Below, in pieces: positions 8,273-16,510 of a DNA stretch of 64,000 nucleotides; within the stretch, counting starts at the first letter, position 1, and each line of letters begins with the position of its first letter. The DNA comes from an uncultured Clostridia bacterium (GTDB taxonomy: Bacteria; Bacillota; Clostridia; Oscillospirales; CAG-272). A program made the position numbers and the translations under genes. The notes under the pieces are model-generated. The model saw only the letters and a program-made list of their open reading frames with translations. It searched no databases and had not been told where the DNA came from. The stretch is from NCBI GenBank assembly GCA_947630015.1, contig CANRFY010000009.1, forward strand, positions 1 through 64,000, given 5' to 3'.

Positions 8273-8611
8273 ATGGATTTAGACGTATTTCGGCGCAATT
8301 TAAAGCATTTAATTGACGCTCGCAATTTAACGGTTCAGTCTTTCTCAGACAAAATAGGGATAAAATCCCCGACGATATATCGCTATATCAACGGCGATCG
8401 GACGCCGGATGTGACGTATGTCGCAAAAATATGCGAGTTCTTTTCAGTCTCGATGGATTGGATGCTCGGTTTGAGCGGGGCAGACGGTTCCGCTATGCCG
8501 GAAGAGGTACAAGATGTCGCTCGCCGCTATATGCTGGCATCGCCCGATGACAGAGAAGTGGTGCAGGCCGTATTGAAAAGATACAGCCGCTCGCCGGAAA
8601 AGAGCGAATGA
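8273..8611 (+). CDS. XRE-family HTH transcriptional regulator
   Basis: 112 aa. The N-terminal Cro/C1-type helix-turn-helix spans ~6-65 (SFSDKIGIKSPTIYRYINGDRTPDVTYVAKICEFFSVSMDWMLG in parts; recognition helix SPTIYRYINGD). A short C-terminal helical part ends in basic and acidic residues. The ribosome binding site GGAGGG lies 6 nt before the ATG. It is 48 bp behind the CPBP gene and probably shares its transcript. It may regulate its own operon; the ligand is unknown. Confidence 0.9.
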   Translation: MDLDVFRRNLKHLIDARNLTVQSFSDKIGIKSPTIYRYINGDRTPDVTYVAKICEFFSVSMDWMLGLSGADGSAMPEEVQDVARRYMLASPDDREVVQAVLKRYSRSPEKSE

Positions 8612-8639
8612 ATTCCGGTTCGTTCCCGGCGGCGGAGCG

Positions 8640-9128
8640 CTTGGAATGACGAAAGATCGCGACTTTTCCTTGCTGGCGCTCGGAAAAGTGACAGTTCCGT
8701 TTCGTGCAGGCAAATGCGTTCGTGCATACGGGAACTGTCGGAGTTGATTGCGGCAACGAGTGAAACGCAAAAGGACTGCACGTTGTGCAGTCCTTTTGTG
8801 TTTGACCCGTACGGGAGATCGAGGACTTTTCGCCGCTGACGCGTCGAAAAGTGACAGTTCCGTTTCGTGCAGGCAAATGCGGTTGCGTATACGGGAACTG
8901 TCGGGGTTCGCTATTGGTACGAATCAAACACAAAAGGACTGCTCTATGAGCAGTCCCTTTGTGTTTGACCCGTACGGGAGATCGAGGACTTTTCGACGGC
9001 GTTGCCGTCGAAAAGTGACAGTTCCGTTTTGTGCAGGCAAATGCGTTTGCGTATACGGGAACTGTCGGGGTTCGCTATTGGTACGAATCAAACACAAAAG
9101 GGACTGCTATGCAGTCCCTTTTGTGTTT
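8640..9128 (-). repeat. Three tandem ~163-bp units ending in copies of the tRNA-Glu 3' end
   Basis: The block GTGACAGTTCCGT recurs at 8688, 8851 and 9015 (spacing 163 and 164). TGACCCGTACGGGA, identical to the 3' end of the neighbouring tRNA-Glu gene, recurs at 8803, 8966 and 9128. Each unit has three stems: an ACTTTTCG.../...CGAAAAGT stem, a GACAGTTCC/GGAACTGTC stem, and a GGACTGC/GCAGTCC terminator-like stem. Loops and arm sequences vary while pairing is retained. No ORF of substance. Confidence 0.85.
9090..9128 (-). terminator. Terminator of tRNA-Glu
   Basis: An 18-bp perfect stem, arm AAACACAAAAGGGACTGC (9090-9107) with 9111-9128 over a 3-nt loop, directly abutting the tRNA 3' end on the minus strand. 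Related stems end the two upstream repeat units (~8768-8798 and ~8931-8963). Confidence 0.7.
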
Positions 9129-9199
9129 GACCCGTACGGGAATCGAACCCATGTTTGCGCCGTGAGAGGGCGCCGTCTTAGCCGCTTGACCAACGGGCC
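9128..9199 (-). tRNA. tRNA-Glu (anticodon CTC)
   Basis: A 72-nt cloverleaf on the minus strand. Acceptor GGCCCGT pairs with ACGGGTC (one G-U), discriminator A. Anticodon stem GCGCC/GGCGC encloses CTCTCAC, giving CTC. The T arm has GGGTTCGATTCCC. No CCA is encoded. A promoter precedes it (9220-9248) and a stem-loop follows. Confidence 0.95.
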
Positions 9200-9219
9200 G
9201 TATCCGTCAAAGCTCGATA

Positions 9220-9248
9220 ATTATATCATAACATTTCATGTTTTGCAA
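9220..9248 (-). promoter_or_regulatory. Sigma-A promoter of tRNA-Glu
   Basis: On the minus strand, -35 TTGCAA (9243-9248), 17 bp, -10 TATAAT (9220-9225), ~20 bp upstream of the tRNA 5' end. Confidence 0.8.
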
Positions 9249-9330
9249 TACCTATTTGCAAAAAAATATTTTTTCCTGCGATTTTGCGGCGGTGAAAGAC
9301 ACGCGGGACATTTTCGGGGAGGCTTAACAC

Positions 9331-9352
9331 TTCCGTCACAATTCCGTCACAA
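9331..9352 (+). promoter_or_regulatory. Tandem 11-bp direct repeat upstream of the ABC operon (possible operator)
   Basis: TTCCGTCACAA occurs twice head to tail at 9331-9341 and 9342-9352, i.e. one helical turn apart. A -10-like TAGTAT follows at 9361, with no good -35 at the right distance. This is what an activator-dependent promoter can look like. No regulator is assigned. Confidence 0.4.
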
Positions 9353-9415
9353 TAAAGTGATAGTATGGCCTTGAATATGAGGCGGCGCGCAATCGACGCG
9401 CGATCCGGAGGAAAA

Positions 9416-10600
9416 ATGATAAAAGTATCGCATCTTACCAAGAAATACGGGAAAACGCTTGCCGTCGACGATATCAGCTTCGAGGTCGAGGGAGGGAGCA
9501 TTTACGGCTTCCTCGGCCCGAACGGCGCCGGTAAATCGACGACGATGAATATTATCACCGGCTGTCTCGCGCCGACGGAGGGCGAGATCTTGATCGACGA
9601 CATCAGTATGCTCGACGATCCCGTCGCGGCAAAGCGTCTGATAGGATATCTGCCCGAGACGCCGCCGCTTTACTCCGATATGACGCCGTGGGAGTATCTG
9701 CGGTTCGTCGCGGAGGCGAAGGGCGTCAGACGCGACAGGATCGCGGACGAGGTGGCGGACGTCATGGCGGCGACGGGCGTCGCCGACGTGAAGGACCGTC
9801 TGATCCGCAATCTCTCAAAGGGCTATCGCCAGCGCGTCGGCATTGCGCAGGCGATGGTGGGCGATCCCGATATAATAATTCTCGACGAGCCGACGGAGGG
9901 ACTTGATCCGCAGCAGCGCACGGAGATACGTGCGCTCATAAACGATCTCGGACGCGACAGAACGGTCATTCTGTCAAGTCATGTGCTGTCCGAGGTGCAG
10001 GAGATATGCGACAAGATTATCGTGATCTCGCACGGGAAGCTCGTCGCCAACGACACGATGGAGAATATAAGCCGGTCGCTCACGTCCGAAACGACGATGC
10101 TTTTGACCGTCAAGGCGACGCCGGAGGAGACGGCGGCCGTGATCGGCGGCGTGGACGGCGTTTCATCGTTTGAGATCGTGGACGGCGCGGACGACGGCAC
10201 GACGTCGGCGAAGGTGAAATATGCGTCCTCGCGCGATATGGAGCTGAGGGAAGCGATATCGTTCGCATTCTCGGATATAAGGCGCGCAGTATTGTCGATG
10301 AGCGTGGAGGAGGAGAATTTGGAGGATATATTCCTCAAGCTCACCTCGACGAAGGACACCGACGAGAACGACGCCGACGATGCGAACGACGCCGCCGACT
10401 CGAACGAATCGGATGAAGCGGACGGCGATGCGGAAACTGACGACGGCGACGAGGAGGAGTATGTAGTATACGATCCGGCCGATTATCTCGGAGACGACGC
10501 CGGAGGCGTCGAGGACAAAGCCGCGGACGACGATGACGACGATGATAATGACGACGGCGGCGATGGCGACGATTATAAGCCGCTGTTCGGCGGAAAGTGA
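9416..10600 (+). CDS. ABC transporter ATP-binding protein (GldA-like) with acidic C-terminal tail
   Basis: 394 aa. It has Walker A GPNGAGKS (34-41), the signature-loop variant NLSKGYRQR (132-140), Walker B IIILDEPTEGLDP (~152-164) and the H-loop SSH. The ATPase half resembles GldA/CcmA-type exporters. The last ~85 residues are an unusual low-complexity tail rich in D, E, N and A, including a D run near residue 375, ending YKPLFGGK. I chose the ATG at 9416 because CGGAGG lies 6 nt upstream; an earlier ATG at 9365 lacks a site. It is followed by its permease after 11 bp and powers export together with the next two genes. Confidence 0.93.
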   Translation: MIKVSHLTKKYGKTLAVDDISFEVEGGSIYGFLGPNGAGKSTTMNIITGCLAPTEGEILIDDISMLDDPVAAKRLIGYLPETPPLYSDMTPWEYLRFVAEAKGVRRDRIADEVADVMAATGVADVKDRLIRNLSKGYRQRVGIAQAMVGDPDIIILDEPTEGLDPQQRTEIRALINDLGRDRTVILSSHVLSEVQEICDKIIVISHGKLVANDTMENISRSLTSETTMLLTVKATPEETAAVIGGVDGVSSFEIVDGADDGTTSAKVKYASSRDMELREAISFAFSDIRRAVLSMSVEEENLEDIFLKLTSTKDTDENDADDANDAADSNESDEADGDAETDDGDEEEYVVYDPADYLGDDAGGVEDKAADDDDDDDNDDGGDGDDYKPLFGGK

Positions 10601-10611
10601 GGCGCGGGGAA

Positions 10612-11493
10612 ATGCTTGCTATATACAAAAAGGAGCTTCGCTCCTATCTTTTCGGGATGATGGGCTGCGTTATTGCCGTTGTGATGCTCGCGATCGCGGG
10701 ATTTTTTATCGTCAACGTCAATGTGAACAGTGCGAGCGCGCATTTTGAGTATTCGACATATTTTCTCGTCGATTACTTTGTGCTTGTGATAACGATACCG
10801 TTTATAACGATGCGTTCGATCGCGGAGGAAAGGCGCTCGAAGACGGAGCAGCTTTTGTTTTCGCTGCCGGTGCCGATGTATAAGATCGTGCTGGCCAAAT
10901 ATTTCGCGTCGCTCACGGTCGTGGCGGCCCCGCTCGCGGTCTGCGCCGTATATCCGCTTATATTGAAGCTGTTCGATACAGCGGGGGTGATGAGCCTTGC
11001 CGCCGCATACAACGCGCTGCTTATGGTGGCGCTGCTCGCGGCGGCGATGACGGCGATCGGCGTATTCGCGTCGAGCCTCGTCGAAAATCAGATCATAGCC
11101 GCGCTCATAACAGTCGCGATCTTCCTGCTTTTATATTTTATGAGCAGCATCGCGGCCGCGTTCCCGACGTCCGCGACGGCGTCGATGGTGACGCTCGTGG
11201 CGGCGTCCGCCGTACTCGGCGGGATCGTTCTCGCGGCGACGAAAAACAGTACGGCGGCGTGCATAGCGACGGGAGTTCCGGCCGCTCTGTGCATCGCGCT
11301 GTTCATATATGACAGAACGCTGTTTGCGGGACTCGTCCCCGATATCCTCTATTCGATCGATTTCTTCGCGCTCTGCTCGTCAAGCACGATCTACGGCGTA
11401 TTCGATCTGCGCGCCGTCGTCTATTACGTTACGGTCGCGGCGCTGTTCGTGTTCGTTACGGTACAGATGATGCAGCGCAGAAGATATAACTGA
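10612..11493 (+). CDS. ABC-2 type permease (GldF-like)
   Basis: 293 aa with six predicted membrane segments. It has the N-terminal MLAIYKKELRSYLF and the cytoplasmic motif TMRSIAEERRSKTEQLLFSLPV (in parts), typical of ABC-2/GldF permeases. I preferred the ATG at 10612 over a GTG at 10597 because GGCGCGGGGA precedes it. It overlaps functionally with the ATPase upstream and the GldG-like protein downstream (14-bp gap). Confidence 0.92.
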   Translation: MLAIYKKELRSYLFGMMGCVIAVVMLAIAGFFIVNVNVNSASAHFEYSTYFLVDYFVLVITIPFITMRSIAEERRSKTEQLLFSLPVPMYKIVLAKYFASLTVVAAPLAVCAVYPLILKLFDTAGVMSLAAAYNALLMVALLAAAMTAIGVFASSLVENQIIAALITVAIFLLLYFMSSIAAAFPTSATASMVTLVAASAVLGGIVLAATKNSTAACIATGVPAALCIALFIYDRTLFAGLVPDILYSIDFFALCSSSTIYGVFDLRAVVYYVTVAALFVFVTVQMMQRRRYN

Positions 11494-11507
11494 TGGGAGG
11501 CGGCACG

Positions 11508-12998
11508 ATGAAGACGAAGACGAAAAAGACCGAAGGCGCGCGCCGCCGTCTCTACATGGGCGGATACGGCGTGCTGCTCGTGATCGCCGCCGTCGCGGCT
11601 GTCGTGATCATCAACATGATCGTCAGAGCCGTACCGTTCGGGTATGTGGCGTTCGATCTGAGCGGCGACGACATTTACAATGTGTCGGAGCAGTCGCGGC
11701 AGATACTGGATGAACTCGGGGAGGATATAACTGTCTATCTCGTCGCGTCAGACGAGACGAAGGACGAGCGCATATCGAACTTCCTCGAAAAATACGCCGG
11801 TCTGTCCGATCATATAACGCTGAAGCTCGTCGATCCCGACGCGGACCCCGCGTTTCTGACGGAGCATGAGATCTCGGGAGAGGGCGGAATGAACAGCGTT
11901 GTTGTCGAGAGCGCGAAGCGCTCGAAGACGATAATGTACAACGATATTTACGAATACTCGCAGGAGGTACAGAACGCTTATCAGTCGGGATATTACTATT
12001 TCATGGGATATTCGATCAGCGATCTGTACGATTACGACGTTTTCGACGCCGACAACGAGCTGACGTCGGCGATCGATTATGTTACGACCGACAAGCTGCC
12101 GCCTGTGTATTTCACGACGGGACACGGCGAGTCCCAATCCTCGCCCGAAATGGAGGCGTCGATCGAGCTTAACAATCTGTCCGTATCGCAGCTGAATCTT
12201 TTGGCCGGCGGCGTGCCGGACGACGCTGCCGTCGTCATAATCAACGCGCCCTCGTCCGATATAGGACAGGATGAGCTTGCGATGCTGACGTCGTATATCG
12301 ACGGAGGCGGCAAGGTGGTGCTTGTCACCGATCCGTCGAAATACAGCGCGGCGTCTATGCCGAATACGGCGAGCCTCGCCCGCTACTGCGGACTTCTCTC
12401 CGTCGACGGCATCGTGCTGGAGGGCGACGACGGACGCCACAATCAGGGCCGCGCCGATATAATCCACGCGCAGCTCTGCGACTGCATAATCACGGAGGGA
12501 ATCGATAACGCGTCGAACTACATGGCCGTGATCGGACGCGCGCACGGTATAATAAAGGACGACGAATACGAGGGATCGATGATATCGAATCCGATTTTGA
12601 CGACGTCGGATCAGGCGTATGTGATCGGTATCGACGAGGAACTGCGCGATCCTGACGAGGACGACGCGGTCGGCGCGTTCTGGATCGGGGCGGTGAGCCA
12701 CGAGCCGGATACGGACGCGACGTTCGTATGGTATTCGTCGAGCGACGTCAATCCGGCCGATCTCGGCGATCTGCCGACGTCAAGCACGAGTGCGCTCGTA
12801 CTGTTCCTTCAGACGCCGCTCGCCGTATGCGATAAGCCCGTGACGGTGACAATCGAGAAGACGGCGATGTCGACGAACGCGAGACTGACGTTCTCTGAGC
12901 GCGACGCGACGGTCGTGACAGTCATAATACAGTATCTTATACCGATACTGATACTCGTACCCGGAATCGTCGTCTGGGTGCGCCGCAGACTGCGCTGA
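11508..12998 (+). CDS. GldG family ABC-auxiliary protein
   Basis: 496 aa with one N-terminal membrane segment (~20-42), a large extracytoplasmic domain and a C-terminal membrane helix (~468-488) ending in VRRRLR. The region FDLSGDDIYNVSEQSRQIL, the GHGE motif (near ~206) and the flavodoxin/GATase-like VVIINAPSSDIG are typical of GldG/ABC_transp_aux proteins. In gliding Bacteroidetes GldG pairs with GldA and GldF, but Firmicutes homologues lack gliding and their role is unclear. GGGAGG 7 nt upstream supports the ATG at 11508. Confidence 0.9.
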   Translation: MKTKTKKTEGARRRLYMGGYGVLLVIAAVAAVVIINMIVRAVPFGYVAFDLSGDDIYNVSEQSRQILDELGEDITVYLVASDETKDERISNFLEKYAGLSDHITLKLVDPDADPAFLTEHEISGEGGMNSVVVESAKRSKTIMYNDIYEYSQEVQNAYQSGYYYFMGYSISDLYDYDVFDADNELTSAIDYVTTDKLPPVYFTTGHGESQSSPEMEASIELNNLSVSQLNLLAGGVPDDAAVVIINAPSSDIGQDELAMLTSYIDGGGKVVLVTDPSKYSAASMPNTASLARYCGLLSVDGIVLEGDDGRHNQGRADIIHAQLCDCIITEGIDNASNYMAVIGRAHGIIKDDEYEGSMISNPILTTSDQAYVIGIDEELRDPDEDDAVGAFWIGAVSHEPDTDATFVWYSSSDVNPADLGDLPTSSTSALVLFLQTPLAVCDKPVTVTIEKTAMSTNARLTFSERDATVVTVIIQYLIPILILVPGIVVWVRRRLR

Positions 12999-13008
12999 CG
13001 CGGGTCAC

Positions 13009-13046
13009 AAACGGCGGGGACGCGGCAGGCCGCGCCTCCGCCGTTT
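13009..13046. other. Stem-loop between the GldG-like and DUF4340 genes
   Basis: Arms AAACGGCGG and CCGCCGTTT with an inner GCGG/CCGC stem. No T-tract follows, so it is more likely an mRNA-processing or attenuation structure than a full terminator. Confidence 0.4.
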
Positions 13047-13156
13047 AGATAACTGCGGAAATCTGAAAAATTTTTGGGATTTTTTCGCTTTGAACGAAAC
13101 TTTTTGCGAAGGAAAAACGTCTTATTATATAGAACGAAAGGCTGTCGACGGGTTAT

Positions 13157-14239
13157 ATGAATTCAAAGAAACGCAAGGAACGAAAACAGATAATAACGCT
13201 CGCGATTGTGTTCGCGTCGGTGATAGCGCTGGCGGCCGTGTATTTCGCCGTGAGAGGCGCCGTCGGCGGCGAGCAGGCGGAGACGTCCGAGGGCGGAGAT
13301 TTGAGCGGCCTTTCGGGCTGGCAGGACGGGACGTATACGGCGATCAGCGAGGATTACAAGCTCATGACGAAGCTTTCGTACACATACGACGGCGAGACAT
13401 TATCGCTCTACACGTCGGGTGAAGATTGGAAGCTCGAGGGCGACGAGAAATTCCCCGTCGATACGGAAAAGATCATAATGATGTCGCAGGCGATATCAGA
13501 TTTCGGCGGGTTCCGCCGCATCAGGTACGACAGCGCGAATAAATCCGCATACGGATTCGACGCGCCGCAGCTCACCGTCACGGCGACGTATCTGAACAGC
13601 TCCGCGTCAACGGATGAAACAGATTCGCATACTGTCACGTCATACGTCGGGAAAAGAAACGACGTGACGGGATATTACTATTTTATGACGGAGGGCAGCT
13701 CCTACGCGTACATGGTGAGCGACGCCCTGTTTGAGTATTTCGCGTACAAGAAGGACGGCATCTTCCGCAACACGTCGACGCCGACGCCGAACGCGTCGGA
13801 TATAAACGCGCTCTCCGCCGAATCTGCGTCGGGAGTATATGAGTACGACGCCGAGACGGACGGAAAGCTCGAGGGCGGTTCGGATCATCCGGCGCTGAAA
13901 ATATCGTCGGCGCTGCCGAGAGGCGCGATGTTCAGTCTCGATACTGCCGTCGAATACGGAGCAGACGCGGCCGGTCTTGCGCGGTACGGGCTTGACGATC
14001 CGGCCGTAAACGTGGCGATGACGTATACGGAATATGTCGAGGCGCCGACATCTGACGGCGGCTCGACGGCGAGACTGCCGAGATATGTGTCGTTTGAGCT
14101 TTCGTTCGGCGATACGTTCGAGGAGGACGGCGTCGAATACGTCTATGTCACATCGGGCGATTCGGGGATCGTGTATAAGACGCCGGCGTCGGCGCTTCAT
14201 GAGATCGAAGATATCATAAGCGGCGAGGCCGCGTCGTGA
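13157..14239 (+). CDS. DUF4340 domain-containing membrane-anchored protein
   Basis: 360 aa. A cytoplasmic basic start (MNSKKRKERKQ) is followed by one membrane helix (~12-33) and an extracellular domain. The body has DUF4340 features: a repeated layout in which W-K-L-x-G... and P-V-D-x-x-x-I (WKLEGDEKFPVDTEKIIMM in parts) is followed by YGFDAPQLTVTATY, then a second half with YGLDDPAVNVAMTY. DUF4340 proteins commonly sit next to GldG-type ABC clusters, which supports a shared export or envelope function. The biochemical role is unknown. Confidence 0.88.
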   Translation: MNSKKRKERKQIITLAIVFASVIALAAVYFAVRGAVGGEQAETSEGGDLSGLSGWQDGTYTAISEDYKLMTKLSYTYDGETLSLYTSGEDWKLEGDEKFPVDTEKIIMMSQAISDFGGFRRIRYDSANKSAYGFDAPQLTVTATYLNSSASTDETDSHTVTSYVGKRNDVTGYYYFMTEGSSYAYMVSDALFEYFAYKKDGIFRNTSTPTPNASDINALSAESASGVYEYDAETDGKLEGGSDHPALKISSALPRGAMFSLDTAVEYGADAAGLARYGLDDPAVNVAMTYTEYVEAPTSDGGSTARLPRYVSFELSFGDTFEEDGVEYVYVTSGDSGIVYKTPASALHEIEDIISGEAAS

Positions 14240-14258
14240 ATCGCGAAGGGCATAATTC

Positions 14259-15242
14259 ATGAATATAATCGGCAATAAGACCGTGAGGAACGTGCTGATC
14301 TTCCTTTTCGCGGCGATATTCATCGTAAGCACGGCGGCGCTGATGAAGGAGGGCATCGAGAGCAGGCAGAGCAGTCTTGACGGCGACGTCGCAAAAAGCG
14401 ACGGGAATATACCGGATCCGAACGATTACAGGCGCGGCCCGACCGAGGTTATAATACCGAACGCATCAAACGACACCGACGACGGCGCTGACACGTCCGA
14501 GCCGGAGGGGACGCTGCCGCCTGAGGGAACGTCCGCGCCGGATGAAACGAAATCTCCCGATGAAACGTCCGCGCCCGATACGGAGCCTGCGGCTCCCGTA
14601 TACGATCCGTATGCGGACGCGCTGCGCGGCAGCATAAGCATAAGCGGATTAAAATCAAAAAACAGCGACGTTTTAGGCTGGCTCTACATCGGCGGCGCGC
14701 GCGCCTCCGAGGTCAACGTCAACGAGCCGATCATACATTACAGCGACAACGATTACTATCTGCGCAGGACATGGCTCGGCAAAAAGGCGAGCGACGGCTG
14801 CATCTTCATGGAGACGAAATCGTCGCCGTCGCTCGACGATTTCAACACGATCATATACGGTCACAGGCTGAAAAGTGGGCGGATGTTTGGCAAGCTCGGC
14901 GATTTTGCCGAGAAGAAGAACTGGGAGCGCGATCCCTACGTCTACATCTACACGGAGGATTCGATGTACAGATACATCGTCTTCGCCGTTTACAGGGTCG
15001 ACGTCGACGGGATGACGTATCAGATCGGATTCTCCGGCGCCGAGTCGAAGCAGGAATTCATCGATTTCGCGCGTTCGCAGTCGATGTACGACACCGGCGT
15101 AGTTCCGACGGTGAACGACAGAATATTGACGCTTTCGACGTGTACGGGCGATACGGGCGAGGACAAATACAAGCAGAGATTCATCGTGCAGGCGCTTTTA
15201 GTCGACGTGACGCCGAGGCAGGACGTCGCGGCGGGCGCGTAA
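14259..15242 (+). CDS. Class B sortase (first of two)
   Basis: 327 aa. It has an N-terminal membrane anchor (~10-30) and an extended P/T/D/E-rich linker (~45-115), followed by a sortase domain. Catalytic residues are visible: His202 in IIYGHRL, Cys295 in TLSTCTGD, Arg307 in QRFIV. The TLSTC context and overall length suggest class B. It joins sorting-signal proteins to the cell wall at the membrane's outer face. It follows the DUF4340 gene by 19 bp and is probably cotranscribed. No substrate with an obvious sorting signal is in this window. Confidence 0.93.
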   Translation: MNIIGNKTVRNVLIFLFAAIFIVSTAALMKEGIESRQSSLDGDVAKSDGNIPDPNDYRRGPTEVIIPNASNDTDDGADTSEPEGTLPPEGTSAPDETKSPDETSAPDTEPAAPVYDPYADALRGSISISGLKSKNSDVLGWLYIGGARASEVNVNEPIIHYSDNDYYLRRTWLGKKASDGCIFMETKSSPSLDDFNTIIYGHRLKSGRMFGKLGDFAEKKNWERDPYVYIYTEDSMYRYIVFAVYRVDVDGMTYQIGFSGAESKQEFIDFARSQSMYDTGVVPTVNDRILTLSTCTGDTGEDKYKQRFIVQALLVDVTPRQDVAAGA

Positions 15243-15276
15243 AAATCCGATATTCGGCAAAAATCGGCGAACGGTA

Positions 15277-15305
15277 TTGACGAAACGGTTCCGCGGTGGT
15301 AAAAT
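15277..15305 (+). promoter_or_regulatory. Sigma-A promoter of the second sortase gene
   Basis: -35 TTGACG (15277-15282), 17 bp, -10 TAAAAT (15300-15305), ~55 bp ahead of the start codon. The second sortase can therefore be transcribed independently of the first. Confidence 0.8.
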
Positions 15306-15360
15306 ATAACGTGAATCTGATTATTTTTCGCAAATAAAATCAAATGCGGAGGGCATGAGA

Positions 15361-16404
15361 ATGAACTTCATAAAGGACAAAAATATCAGGATTGTGCTTC
15401 TGATCCTGTTCTCGGCGCTGTTCCTTGTCAGCGCGGGGATCCTGATCTATCAGGGCGTGCAGCGTCATAACGCGCCGAAGGATCATGATTGGGCGGAGAG
15501 CATGGCAGGTATTGGCGATCTCACGATGGGAAATCCCGACGATACGAACGAACCGGCGCATCCGGAAGGTCCCGACGGAACGACGCCGCCCGAGGACGAC
15601 ACGACGGCAGGTCAGCCCGCAGACACGGACGAACCCGGCACATCGGAGCCTCCGACGACGGACGCTCCCGTGGAATCGACGCCGCAGGGCGGCGATGAGA
15701 CCGATCCGCCCGAAACGCAGCAGCAGGGCGGCGACGGCGATCAGGGCGGCAGCACGACGACTAAGCCGCCGGCAACCGACACGAGCGCTTATGCCGAGGC
15801 AGTCAAGGGCAAGATCAGCATAAAGAATCTCCAGAAGGTGAACAAGGACGTCGTAGGCTGGATCGTAGTCGAGGGCGCGGGCGTTTCCGAGCCGCTGATC
15901 TATTATTCCAAGGACAACGACAGATATCTGCGCCGCAAATGGACCGGCGAGGACGGATACTACAACGACGGCTGCATCTACATAGATTATCTCTGCAAGC
16001 CCGATCTGACGGGGTACAACACCGTTATTTACGGTCACCATCTGAGAAGCGGCGGAATGTTCGGCAAGCTCGACAACTTCAAGAACAAGTCCACATGGGA
16101 AAAGAATCCGAACGTCTACATTTACACTGCCGACAAGATGTACACGTACTGCATCTTCTCCGTTTACAGGGTCGATACGGACGGTAAGACGTTCCAGGTC
16201 GGCTTCAAGAATGCCGATTCGAGACAGGCGTTCGCGGAATTCTGCGTATCTCAGGCGATGTATCAGACTGGGATCTCGATCGGTCCCGACAACCACGTTA
16301 TCACGCTTTCGACGTGTACGGGCGATACGGGCGCGAACAAATACGCGCAGCGTTTCGTCGTTCAGGCTGTTCTTCTCAACATTTCCGACAGAGTAGATCA
16401 GTAA
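15361..16404 (+). CDS. Class B sortase (second of two)
   Basis: 347 aa, paralogous to the preceding sortase. Membrane anchor at ~8-30, then a long P/T/G/Q-rich linker (~50-140) and the sortase domain with His226 (VIYGHHL), Cys319 (TLSTCTGD) and Arg331 (AQRFVV). I chose the second ATG (15361) because GGAGGG is 7 nt upstream; the ATG at 15355 would be too close. The linker is longer than in the first copy. It has its own promoter and a downstream stem-loop. Confidence 0.93.
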   Translation: MNFIKDKNIRIVLLILFSALFLVSAGILIYQGVQRHNAPKDHDWAESMAGIGDLTMGNPDDTNEPAHPEGPDGTTPPEDDTTAGQPADTDEPGTSEPPTTDAPVESTPQGGDETDPPETQQQGGDGDQGGSTTTKPPATDTSAYAEAVKGKISIKNLQKVNKDVVGWIVVEGAGVSEPLIYYSKDNDRYLRRKWTGEDGYYNDGCIYIDYLCKPDLTGYNTVIYGHHLRSGGMFGKLDNFKNKSTWEKNPNVYIYTADKMYTYCIFSVYRVDTDGKTFQVGFKNADSRQAFAEFCVSQAMYQTGISIGPDNHVITLSTCTGDTGANKYAQRFVVQAVLLNISDRVDQ

Positions 16405-16431
16405 GCGGATAAGCGAAAAACGATAAAGCAT

Positions 16432-16490
16432 AAACGCCGCCGCGGGGAGAACGGCAATCGCTCTCCCCGCGGCGTTTAGGCATATTTTTT
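16432..16490 (+). terminator. Rho-independent terminator after the second sortase
   Basis: Long stem: AAACGCCGC-CGCGGGGAGA pairs with TCTCCCCGCGGCGTTT (16432-16478), followed by a T6 run at 16485-16490. Confidence 0.85.
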
Positions 16491-16510
16491 AATTTGAGAG
16501 GTTTGATCGT

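Noticed and set aside
13009..13046. Terminator separating the GldG-like and DUF4340 genes
   Set aside because: The stem is good but there is no T-tract, so it was listed only as a stem-loop.
15340..16431. Long antisense ORFs opposite sortase, transglutaminase and other genes
   Set aside because: Frequent in GC-rich coding DNA; their peptides are Arg/Val-rich, lack family motifs and ribosome sites.
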